A DNA stretch of 64,000 nucleotides from positions 372,001 through 436,000 of the forward strand of contig NZ_CANMEZ010000001.1 in NCBI RefSeq assembly GCF_947496985.1, given 5' to 3'. A model generated the notes under the pieces. It ran no database searches and was not told the DNA's origin. It worked only from the letters and a program-made list of their open reading frames with translations. This stretch comes from an uncultured Kordia sp. (lineage in GTDB: Bacteria; Bacteroidota; Bacteroidia; Flavobacteriales; Flavobacteriaceae). Positions 8,264 through 16,130 of the stretch are shown in pieces. Positions within the stretch are counted from its first letter, which is position 1. The number at the start of each line of letters is the position of its first letter. Position numbers and translations under genes: made by a program.

Positions 8264-9796
8264 ATGTTAGAAACGTATAGAGGAACCTATTTTCATCCTA
8301 GAACGCAGTTTATAACTATTGATGCAGAAGGAAACGTATTAGAAAGTGATAATGTTTTATTTTCATTAAAAAAAGGAGATGCCATTGGCACATTAAGTGC
8401 TTTTTTCGAAGGACTTGCAGCCTATTTTGATGTTGCCGAGGACAATGATATTAAATTCACTTGTATTCATTTAGAAAATAGAGACAAGCAAGAGTTTACC
8501 TGTGACATTGAATTTAAAACGTTTGCTAATGAACAACCAACGTTGATTATTATACATGACTTTTCTGATCATTATAAATACTATCAAGAAGTTGCGCAAA
8601 GCAGAAACGAATCTGTAATCAATTCGCAAGTATTAGAACTTCAAAACAAATATCTCAAAGAAAAAGAAGACTTTAAAAATACATTCATCGCTAACTTCAG
8701 TCATGAATTACGCAATCCATTAACAGGAGTTACAGCGTTTTGTTCTGTATTACAAAAAACAAACATGTCTACAGAACAACAAGATTATGTAGAAGTGATT
8801 AAATCTTCTGCAGATCATTTAAAAAATATGATTGGAGACATTTTACAAATGTCTAAAATTGAAGTTGGAAAACTAACTATTGAAGAAGAATTATTCAGTT
8901 TTCATGAGCTCATTGAAATGTTAGAGTTTACGTATAGCGTAAAAGCAAAACAAAAAAACATTGAGTTTGAGTTAGATTTTGATGAAAATATTCCACGCTT
9001 TTTTGAAGGAGATAAAACGCGCATTAAGCAAGTTTTTGAAAACTTATTAGAAAACGCATTTAAATTTACATCCACAGGAAAAGTTACATTATCTATTCAG
9101 CAAAATCAGCGAAGAGCTCGAAAAGTAAACTTAAACATTAGTGTACAAGATACAGGGATTGGAATTCCTACTGAAAAATTAGAGTTAATTTTTAATAGCT
9201 TTACTCAACTTAATAATTCTCAAAAATATTCAGGTACAGGACTCGGATTATCAATTGTAAAAGGGTTAGTTGATTTGATGGACGGAAAAATCACTGTAGA
9301 AAGTGAAGAAGGTGTTGGTTCTACTTTTAAAATGAATATTAATTTTAAATATCCAATCAATCAAGAAAGTACATCGCTAGAAAACAAGTCCGATATTGAA
9401 AGTAAAAACTTCTTATCAAAACAAAAATACAATATATTGTTGGCTGAAGATTCAGAATTAGCACAAATGGCTGTTTTGAAAATTTTAGCACAAGAAGGAC
9501 ATTTCTTTTTAGATATTATTAGTAATGGTGAAGATGTGATTGAAAGTGTTATTCACAATGAATACGATTTAATTTTGATGGACATTCGTATGCCAGGAAC
9601 TAATGGTGACGAACTTACAAAAATGATTCGTTCACTTCCAGTTCAAAACTGTAAAACCATTCCAATCTTAGCAATAACTGCTAATTTATTTGATGACGAC
9701 AAAAAACGTTATAAGAAAATGGGGATGAATGATATCATTGAAAAACCATTTGATGAAACTACTTTATTGAAGAAAATATACAAGTATTTAAAATAG
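8264..9796 (+). CDS. Cytoplasmic hybrid sensor histidine kinase/response regulator
   Basis: The 510-residue protein has an N-terminal PAS-like sensor region (about 1-115), a short coiled coil, HisKA with NFSHELRNPLTG (phosphoacceptor His about 148), a HATPase domain with the N-box ENLLENAFKFT, G1 DTGIGIP and G2 GTGLGLSIVKG, and a C-terminal receiver (about 390-510) with LAEDSE, the phospho-accepting Asp in LILMDIRMPG and the Lys of IEKPFD. There are no membrane helices, so the signal is intracellular, possibly delivered by the GTPase complex encoded just upstream. There is no DNA-binding output domain, so phosphotransfer to another protein or protein-protein output is expected. Confidence 0.93.
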   Translation: MLETYRGTYFHPRTQFITIDAEGNVLESDNVLFSLKKGDAIGTLSAFFEGLAAYFDVAEDNDIKFTCIHLENRDKQEFTCDIEFKTFANEQPTLIIIHDFSDHYKYYQEVAQSRNESVINSQVLELQNKYLKEKEDFKNTFIANFSHELRNPLTGVTAFCSVLQKTNMSTEQQDYVEVIKSSADHLKNMIGDILQMSKIEVGKLTIEEELFSFHELIEMLEFTYSVKAKQKNIEFELDFDENIPRFFEGDKTRIKQVFENLLENAFKFTSTGKVTLSIQQNQRRARKVNLNISVQDTGIGIPTEKLELIFNSFTQLNNSQKYSGTGLGLSIVKGLVDLMDGKITVESEEGVGSTFKMNINFKYPINQESTSLENKSDIESKNFLSKQKYNILLAEDSELAQMAVLKILAQEGHFFLDIISNGEDVIESVIHNEYDLILMDIRMPGTNGDELTKMIRSLPVQNCKTIPILAITANLFDDDKKRYKKMGMNDIIEKPFDETTLLKKIYKYLK

Positions 9797-9799
9797 TAG

Positions 9800-9819
9800 A
9801 TTCCTGCTTATGCAGGAAT
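9800..9819. repeat. Short palindromic element ATTCCTGCttatGCAGGAAT
   Basis: Perfect 8-bp stem with a 4-nt loop directly after the kinase gene. Diverged relatives (TTCCTGCTAC, TTCCTGCTATAC) occur at 595-606 and 1553-1572, so it appears to be a dispersed element rather than only a terminator. Confidence 0.5.
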
Positions 9820-9842
9820 TATAAATAGCATAGAAACAAAAA

Positions 9843-9870
9843 ACCGAACTCATTCAAGTTCGGTTTTTTT
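9843..9870. terminator. Rho-independent terminator, bidirectional
   Basis: ACCGAACT at 9843-9850 pairs with AGTTCGGT at 9857-9864, with an A-run on the left and a T-run on the right. It separates the convergent kinase and TerB genes and can serve both. Confidence 0.85.
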
Positions 9871-9893
9871 GTTTTTATGTAGGTCGTTATAGA

Positions 9894-10325
9894 TTAACGA
9901 TTCATGTTCTTGATTTCGTCTTTAAAATCTTCTGAATCAACTCCTTTACCTACTAACATTAATGCCTTGTGCACAACATATGAAACATTTTCAGGAGAAA
10001 ATCCTAATCCAATTCCTAAACGTTCTAAAATAACAGTTTGTTTTGGACCTAATTCATGATCAGCATATACCATACGCGTTAAATCATATAAACGATCCAA
10101 ACGCTCGTTGTACATTGTTGGCGGATTGATTGGATGTGATCTGTAATCTTTTAAAATTTCTTTGTAATTACTTTCAGAGATATCTAAATTTCTCGCCATT
10201 CTATCTAAAAACGCTTTCTCCTCATCTGTAATAACATCATCACTCATAGCAACACGTACAATTGCTGCAAAATGATCTTGATTTCTTTCACGAAATCCAC
10301 TTGAATATAAATCTGATATAGACAT
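9894..10325 (-). CDS. TerB-family (tellurite-resistance-type) helical protein
   Basis: The 143-residue protein is all-helical, with the paired acidic motif MSDDVITDEEKAFLDRMA (about 28-45) and a second half VYADHELGPKQTVILERLG, typical of TerB/TerB-like domains that bind metal or sense membrane stress. There is no signal peptide or membrane segment. Its biochemical role is not established for most homologues. It is monocistronic, with a perfect -7 box upstream at 10345-10352 and a shared terminator downstream. Confidence 0.8.
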   Translation of the reverse strand: MSISDLYSSGFRERNQDHFAAIVRVAMSDDVITDEEKAFLDRMARNLDISESNYKEILKDYRSHPINPPTMYNERLDRLYDLTRMVYADHELGPKQTVILERLGIGLGFSPENVSYVVHKALMLVGKGVDSEDFKDEIKNMNR

Positions 10326-10344
10326 TTCTTAATTTTTAGTCTTG

Positions 10345-10352
10345 CAAATATA
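10345..10352 (-). promoter_or_regulatory. -7 box TATATTTG for the TerB-like gene
   Basis: Perfect TAnnTTTG on the minus strand, 20 bp upstream of the ATG at 10325. Confidence 0.6.
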
Positions 10353-10448
10353 AATAATCTATCGTCTTTTATAGTCTGTTGCTTTATAATTTTTATTGTG
10401 AAATTAGATTCTTAAATTATTGAAAAAATGTAGTATTAGTATCATTGA

Positions 10449-11171
10449 TTAGCAATTAGTATCAACTCCTTTATTCTTCAACACAATTTCTGCTGCTTTT
10501 ACAGCATTTTCTTGATATTTACTTTTATTATTTAAAATTACACAAAGCTCTTTTTCACTTTTAGAGGCAAACTTTTTTATAATTCTATCAATATCATTTT
10601 TTTCTATTTGTCTTTTTAATTTAATAGCTTTCTTTGAATTAGACGTTTTTATATACGGAAAGGCCCTAAACTGATACGTTGTATTTTTTACAAAAGCATG
10701 CTCATGCAAAAAGTCAACAATCAAATTTGAAATATAATATCTATCACCATTCTTAAATTTCAAGTCCCAATATCCAAAATCAGAATGAAACATTAGTTCT
10801 TTTCCAAAATTGTCAAGTAAATTTTCGTAATAATTGCCTAAATGATATGTTGATGTTTCTATTTCTGAAAATTTATATGTCTTAGAACATTTTTTTTCCT
10901 TGATTTTTATAAAATTAGATGAAGAATCTATTTCTACAGTCATTTTTTTGTTGTGATAATAATAATCTGTCCAAAGAAAAATAACTGGAAAGTTTAAAAA
11001 AAGTATGATTCCTGGAAGAATCATAAGTAAAAAAAAGTAATATTCAACTTCTTCAAGACCATTAATAGTCCAAAGAATAAAGAAAAAAATAATTAAAACA
11101 ATACTATAAAATAAGTTGTTCTTTAAAACAGTTTTTAGAAGTGTATTATTTAATCTATATGTTTTTCTCAA
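10449..11171 (-). CDS. Hypothetical membrane protein
   Basis: The 240-residue protein is not one I recognise. Two hydrophobic helices at about residues 18-36 and 43-66 are followed by a soluble region rich in Lys and aromatic residues. A YYHNKK segment follows the second helix, which suggests that the remainder faces the cytoplasm. A C-terminal helical segment (about 195-240) ends with Cys. Base composition is somewhat more AT-rich than the neighbours. No operon partner is evident: it is flanked by TerB, reading in the same direction, and by the divergent mfd. Confidence 0.6.
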   Translation of the reverse strand: MRKTYRLNNTLLKTVLKNNLFYSIVLIIFFFILWTINGLEEVEYYFFLLMILPGIILFLNFPVIFLWTDYYYHNKKMTVEIDSSSNFIKIKEKKCSKTYKFSEIETSTYHLGNYYENLLDNFGKELMFHSDFGYWDLKFKNGDRYYISNLIVDFLHEHAFVKNTTYQFRAFPYIKTSNSKKAIKLKRQIEKNDIDRIIKKFASKSEKELCVILNNKSKYQENAVKAAEIVLKNKGVDTNC

Positions 11172-11286
11172 GTTTTAAAAGACTTTATTTTAATCACTTC
11201 TAAGGTGAAAAATTAAACCCATTTTAAATAAAACTTAAGCAAGTAAATTTGCACAACATTTTTTATAATTTATGATATCAGCATAG

Positions 11287-11294
11287 TATATTTG
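11287..11294 (+). promoter_or_regulatory. -7 box TATATTTG for mfd
   Basis: Perfect TAnnTTTG match 19 bp upstream of the GTG start at 11314. It supports that start and leaves a leader of about 12 nt. Confidence 0.6.
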
Positions 11295-11313
11295 TATCTA
11301 AATTTTTTCAACC

Positions 11314-14300
11314 GTGAGTATAGCTAAAATCTCGCAACATTTTTTACAATCTCCTGAACTTAGGAAATTGGGGCAAGCTATTGCCAAAAATCAAGAAAAA
11401 GTACATGTAAAAGACCTTACAGGATCAAGTTTGTCGTTTGCTGTTGCCGAAGTTTTTAAGCAAAGTGAAATGCCATTTTTGTTTATTTTGAATGATAAAG
11501 AAGAAGCTGCGTATTACCTGAATGACTTGGAACATTTGTTAAATGATAAAGATGTTCTTTTTTATCCTGGAAGCTATCGCAGACCGTATCAAATTGAAGA
11601 AACAGATAACGCCAATGTATTACTACGTGCAGAAGTTTTGAACAGAATCAATTCACGTAAAAAACCTTCATTAATTGTTACGTATCCAGATGCGTTGTTT
11701 GAAAAGGTAGTCACACGAAAAGAGTTAGAAAAAAATACCCTTAAGATTTCGTTGAATGATAAGTTATCAATTGATTTTGTTAATGAAACCTTGTTTGAAT
11801 ACAATTTCAACAGAGTAGATTTTGTCACGGAACCTGGCGAATTTTCGGTTCGTGGTGGAATTGTAGATGTATATTCGTTTTCAAATGATGAACCGTACCG
11901 AATTGAGTTTTTTGGCGATGAAGTGGATAGCATGCGAACGTTTGATGTAGAAACACAATTGTCTACAGAAAAGGTAAAGAAGATCAGCATTATTCCTAAT
12001 GTTGAAAATAAAGCTTTGCAAGAATCTCGCGAAAGCTTTTTAAAATATATTCCTGGAAAAACAATCGTTTTTGCAAAAAATACAGAATTACTTTTAGGTC
12101 GAATTGATAAATTATTTGGAAAAGCCACTACCGCTTTCACTGAATTATCGGAAGATATCAAACACAATACTCCTGAAGAATTATTCTGTACAAAAACATT
12201 ATTGCAACGTCAGTTTTTAGAGTACACTATTGTAGAATTAACAGCAAATCCATTGTTAAAAGCAGATACTTTTATTGCTTTTAATACAACGCCACAACCT
12301 TCATTCAATCGTCAATTTGATTTATTAATTGAAAATTTAGACGAAAATCACGAAAAAGGATATACCAATTATATTACGTGTGTAAGTGAGCAACAAGCCA
12401 AGCGTTTTCATGATATTTTTGATGATGTTGAACAAAAAGTACATTATGAAACCATTGTACTTCCGTTGTATCAAGGATTCATCGATCACAATCAAAAAGT
12501 AGTTTGCTACACAGATCATCAAGTTTTTGAACGTTACCATAAGTTTCACTTAAAAAATGGGTATGCTAAAAAACAAGCCATTACGCTGAAAGAATTGACC
12601 AATTTAGAAATTGGCGATTATGTAACACATATTGATCATGGAATTGGGAAATTTGGTGGTTTAAAAAAGATTGATGTCGAAGGAAAGAAACAAGAAGCCA
12701 TCAAATTGATTTATGGTGAACGCGATATTTTATACCTCAGCATTCATTCATTACACAAGATTACAAAGTTTAACGGGAAAGACGGAAAAGCTCCAAAAAT
12801 ATATAAATTAGGTTCAGGTGCTTGGAAAAAACTCAAGCAAAAAACCAAAGCGCGCGTAAAACACATTGCATATAACTTAATTGAATTATATGCAAAACGA
12901 CGCATGAAAAAGGGAATCCAATACGGCCCTGATACACATTTACAACACGAATTAGAAGCTTCTTTTATTTATGAAGATACACCCGATCAATCTAAAGCTA
13001 CAGAAGATGTAAAAGCAGACATGGAAAGCGAACGTCCGATGGACAGATTGGTTTGTGGAGATGTTGGTTTTGGAAAAACGGAAGTAGCTATCAGAGCTGC
13101 ATTTAAAGCTGTTGACAATGGAAAGCAAGTTGCTATTTTGGTTCCGACAACTATTTTAGCGTTTCAACATTTTAAAACATTTAGCGAACGTTTAGTTGAT
13201 ATGCCAATTACAGTAGATTATTTAAACCGTTTCAGAAGCACAAAACAACGCAATGAAGTAATTTCTGGGCTTGAAAAAGGAAATGTTGATATTGTTATTG
13301 GAACACATCAATTGGTGAACAAGGCTGTAAAATTTAAAGACCTTGGTTTATTAATTATTGATGAAGAACAAAAGTTTGGTGTTGCCGTAAAAGATAAACT
13401 CAAAACTATTAAGGAAAATGTAGACACACTTACCTTAACTGCAACACCGATACCGAGAACGCTACAATTTAGCTTGATGGCTGCGCGTGATTTATCAGTT
13501 ATTAATACACCGCCACCAAATCGTTATCCAATTGAAACCAACGTAATTCGTTTTCAAGAGGAAACCATTCGTGATGCCGTGAGTTATGAAATTCAGCGTG
13601 GTGGACAAGTATTTTTTATTCATAACAGAATTGAAAATATTAAAGAAGTTGCTGGTATGATTCAGCGTTTGGTTCCAGATGCTAAAATTGGAATCGGACA
13701 CGGACAAATGGACGGAAAAAAGCTTGAAAAACTCATGCTTGCTTTTATGAATGGTGAATTTGATGTATTGGTTTCTACTACTATTATTGAAAGTGGTTTG
13801 GATGTTCCGAATGCAAATACAATTTTTATTAATAATGCTAATAATTTTGGCTTAAGTGATTTACATCAGATGCGTGGACGTGTTGGGCGAAGCAATAAAA
13901 AAGCATTTTGTTATTTTATTACGCCTCCAGATTCTGTAATGACACAAGATGCCCGAAAACGAATTAATGCATTGGTACAGTTTTCAACTTTAGGAAGTGG
14001 TTTCAATATTGCCATGAAAGATTTAGAAATTCGTGGTGCAGGAGATTTATTAGGTGGTGAACAAAGTGGATTTATTAATGAAATCGGATTCGAAACCTAT
14101 CAAAAAATATTAAACGAAACTATTGAAGAACTCAAAGAAAACGAGTTTAAAGATTTGTATGAAGATCAAGAAAGCAAAAAAGAAAAAGTATTTTTAAAAG
14201 AAACGCAAATTGACACCGATTTTGAATTGTTGTTTCCTGACGCATACATAAATACGGTAACAGAACGTTTGGTTTTATATAATAAATTAAGTGTTTTAAA

Positions 14301-14655
14301 AACCGAAGAAGAATTGCAAGTTTATGAAAATGAACTTATTGACAGATTTGGCCCATTACCAAAACCTGCTATCGCTTTGTTAGATTCGGTTCGTATGAAA
14401 TGGATTGCCTCAAAACTAGGTTTGGAAAAAATTATTATGAAAAAAGGAAAGATGGTTGGTTATTTTATTTCCGATCAACAATCTGATTTCTACCAAAGTC
14501 CTATTTTCACACAAATATTACAGTTTGTACAGCAAAATCCATCGATTTGCACAATGAAAGAAAAACAAACCCGAAACGGCTTGCGTTTATTGCTTACTTT
14601 TGATCGTATTACGTCTGTAAAAAAAGCATTGCAAGTATTACAGAAAGCAATTTAA
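11314..14655 (+). CDS. mfd: Transcription-repair coupling factor Mfd
   Basis: The 1113-residue ATP-dependent translocase removes stalled RNA polymerase from DNA lesions and recruits the UvrAB repair machinery. The N-terminal UvrB-like region (about 30-300) is followed by the RNA-polymerase-interaction (CarD-like) domain near residue 431 (LEIGDYVTHIDHGIGKFGG). The RecG-like helicase has its Walker A GDVGFGKT near 582, LIIDEEQKFGV near 681 and TATPIPRTLQFS near 712. The C-terminal TRCF domain is at about 960-1060. The start is GTG. An in-frame upstream ATG was not seen, and the -7 box at 11287 fits this start. It is a housekeeping gene with normal length. Confidence 0.96.
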   Translation: MSIAKISQHFLQSPELRKLGQAIAKNQEKVHVKDLTGSSLSFAVAEVFKQSEMPFLFILNDKEEAAYYLNDLEHLLNDKDVLFYPGSYRRPYQIEETDNANVLLRAEVLNRINSRKKPSLIVTYPDALFEKVVTRKELEKNTLKISLNDKLSIDFVNETLFEYNFNRVDFVTEPGEFSVRGGIVDVYSFSNDEPYRIEFFGDEVDSMRTFDVETQLSTEKVKKISIIPNVENKALQESRESFLKYIPGKTIVFAKNTELLLGRIDKLFGKATTAFTELSEDIKHNTPEELFCTKTLLQRQFLEYTIVELTANPLLKADTFIAFNTTPQPSFNRQFDLLIENLDENHEKGYTNYITCVSEQQAKRFHDIFDDVEQKVHYETIVLPLYQGFIDHNQKVVCYTDHQVFERYHKFHLKNGYAKKQAITLKELTNLEIGDYVTHIDHGIGKFGGLKKIDVEGKKQEAIKLIYGERDILYLSIHSLHKITKFNGKDGKAPKIYKLGSGAWKKLKQKTKARVKHIAYNLIELYAKRRMKKGIQYGPDTHLQHELEASFIYEDTPDQSKATEDVKADMESERPMDRLVCGDVGFGKTEVAIRAAFKAVDNGKQVAILVPTTILAFQHFKTFSERLVDMPITVDYLNRFRSTKQRNEVISGLEKGNVDIVIGTHQLVNKAVKFKDLGLLIIDEEQKFGVAVKDKLKTIKENVDTLTLTATPIPRTLQFSLMAARDLSVINTPPPNRYPIETNVIRFQEETIRDAVSYEIQRGGQVFFIHNRIENIKEVAGMIQRLVPDAKIGIGHGQMDGKKLEKLMLAFMNGEFDVLVSTTIIESGLDVPNANTIFINNANNFGLSDLHQMRGRVGRSNKKAFCYFITPPDSVMTQDARKRINALVQFSTLGSGFNIAMKDLEIRGAGDLLGGEQSGFINEIGFETYQKILNETIEELKENEFKDLYEDQESKKEKVFLKETQIDTDFELLFPDAYINTVTERLVLYNKLSVLKTEEELQVYENELIDRFGPLPKPAIALLDSVRMKWIASKLGLEKIIMKKGKMVGYFISDQQSDFYQSPIFTQILQFVQQNPSICTMKEKQTRNGLRLLLTFDRITSVKKALQVLQKAI

Positions 14656-14735
14656 TTGTTTTGGCTTAATTATTGAATTCATTTAATTTTAATAATTAAA
14701 ATGAGTTCTTCAATAGATTCTAAAAAAAGAATATT

Positions 14736-16064
14736 ATGATTAGAAAATTACTTTTTATTCTCTGTATGATTCCGTTATGCTTACAAGCACAGAAAAGCAT
14801 TTCGGGTACATTTTCACCTGCTGAAGATTATAAATGGTTTATTGTGTATAAGTTAAAAACCACACATCAAGAATATATTGACAATGGGAAGATTGTAGAT
14901 GGAAAACTACAGTACACCTTTAAAGAAGATGCACCAACAGGTATGTATCGTTTAGTGTATGGAATGCCACAAGAGTCTGAAAATTTCGATTTTATTTATA
15001 GCGGAACGGAAGATATAATCTTCGTTTTTGATGAAAAAGGTTCAGAGTTTACTACTTCGAAAGAAAATAAACTAAACACTTCTTATTTTTCAAGTGTGAA
15101 TTTGGTTAAAAGAGAAATTAACGAGTTCTACCAAAGTGGCCAAACCAACAAAGAAGCGTTTTTAGCAATTTTTAAAACACTACAGGACACACAAGATATT
15201 TTTGAAAAAGAAGCTGCAGGAACTATCGCGTACGAGTTTATAAAAGCAAGTAGAGCATATATTCCAATGAAATATGAAGAACCTGCAGAAATGGTTGAAA
15301 ATATTAGAAAGCATTATTTCGACCATGTTGATTTTTCAAATCTACAATTGCAAAACTCAGATTTTATTGCTGATAAGATTTCGAATTATGTTTTTACCGC
15401 ATTGCCATTGAAAGAATATACTGGAGAGGAATTAATTGAAGCCTATAAAACAAATATTGATGTTGTTTCAAAAAAGATAGCAACTGTTCCTGTTGCTTAT
15501 CAGAAAACATTGTTTACTGTATTGTGGGAACAAATGGTTGTATTGGAAAATGATGCTATTGCTATTTATGTAGCTGACAAATATTTGATTTCATTAGCAA
15601 AACAGCTAAACGATGCTGAGTTAGTTAAAAAGTTAGAAACACATAAGCGTTTGGCTTTTGGTGAAGTGGCTCCAGAAATTACATGGAAAAAAGATACTAA
15701 AACACATAAATTAAGCGAACAAGAAGGTGCCGAAAACTATATCATCGTTTTTTGGAGTAGTACTTGTTCACACTGTTTGAAAGAGTTTCCAAAATTAAAA
15801 GCTTTTGTAGAAGGTCAGGAAAAAGGCAAGTTTCAAGTTATTGCTGTTGGTTTGGAAGACGAACGTGCAAGTTGGGCAAATGAAACGTCTTTTTATCCAG
15901 GTTTTACACATATATTAGGTTTAGGAAAGTGGGACAATGAAATTGGAAATATGTATGACGTAACTTCTACGCCAACATTTTTTGTGTTAGATAAAGACAA
16001 ACGTATTATAGGAAAACCGTATGGTGTAAAAGAGTTGGAAGAGTTTTTTACAACAGAAGAATAG
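14736..16064 (+). CDS. Periplasmic TlpA/thioredoxin-like protein
   Basis: The 442-residue protein starts with a signal peptide (MIRKLLFILCMIPLCLQAQ). Its long N-terminal half (about 20-300) is helical and beta-rich, of the kind found before Bacteroidota thioredoxin domains (DUF4369-like, tentative). The C-terminal thioredoxin domain (about 310-442) carries the redox motif WSSTCSHCLKEFP with Cys344 and Cys347, and the cis-Pro loop in TSTPTFFVLD. The likely role is thiol-disulfide exchange in the periplasm. It is flanked by mfd 80 bp upstream and a strong terminator downstream, so it appears monocistronic. Confidence 0.88.
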   Translation: MIRKLLFILCMIPLCLQAQKSISGTFSPAEDYKWFIVYKLKTTHQEYIDNGKIVDGKLQYTFKEDAPTGMYRLVYGMPQESENFDFIYSGTEDIIFVFDEKGSEFTTSKENKLNTSYFSSVNLVKREINEFYQSGQTNKEAFLAIFKTLQDTQDIFEKEAAGTIAYEFIKASRAYIPMKYEEPAEMVENIRKHYFDHVDFSNLQLQNSDFIADKISNYVFTALPLKEYTGEELIEAYKTNIDVVSKKIATVPVAYQKTLFTVLWEQMVVLENDAIAIYVADKYLISLAKQLNDAELVKKLETHKRLAFGEVAPEITWKKDTKTHKLSEQEGAENYIIVFWSSTCSHCLKEFPKLKAFVEGQEKGKFQVIAVGLEDERASWANETSFYPGFTHILGLGKWDNEIGNMYDVTSTPTFFVLDKDKRIIGKPYGVKELEEFFTTEE

Positions 16065-16080
16065 TTTTCACAATAAAATT

Positions 16081-16128
16081 AAAAAAGAAGGTCGTTTAAA
16101 AATTAATTTTTAAACGACCTTCTTTTTT
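16081..16128. terminator. Strong bidirectional terminator
   Basis: A perfect 48-bp palindrome: 16081-16104 is the exact reverse complement of 16105-16128, with A- and T-runs at its ends. It sits between the convergent thioredoxin-like gene and FG-GAP gene. Confidence 0.9.
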
Positions 16129-16130
16129 AA

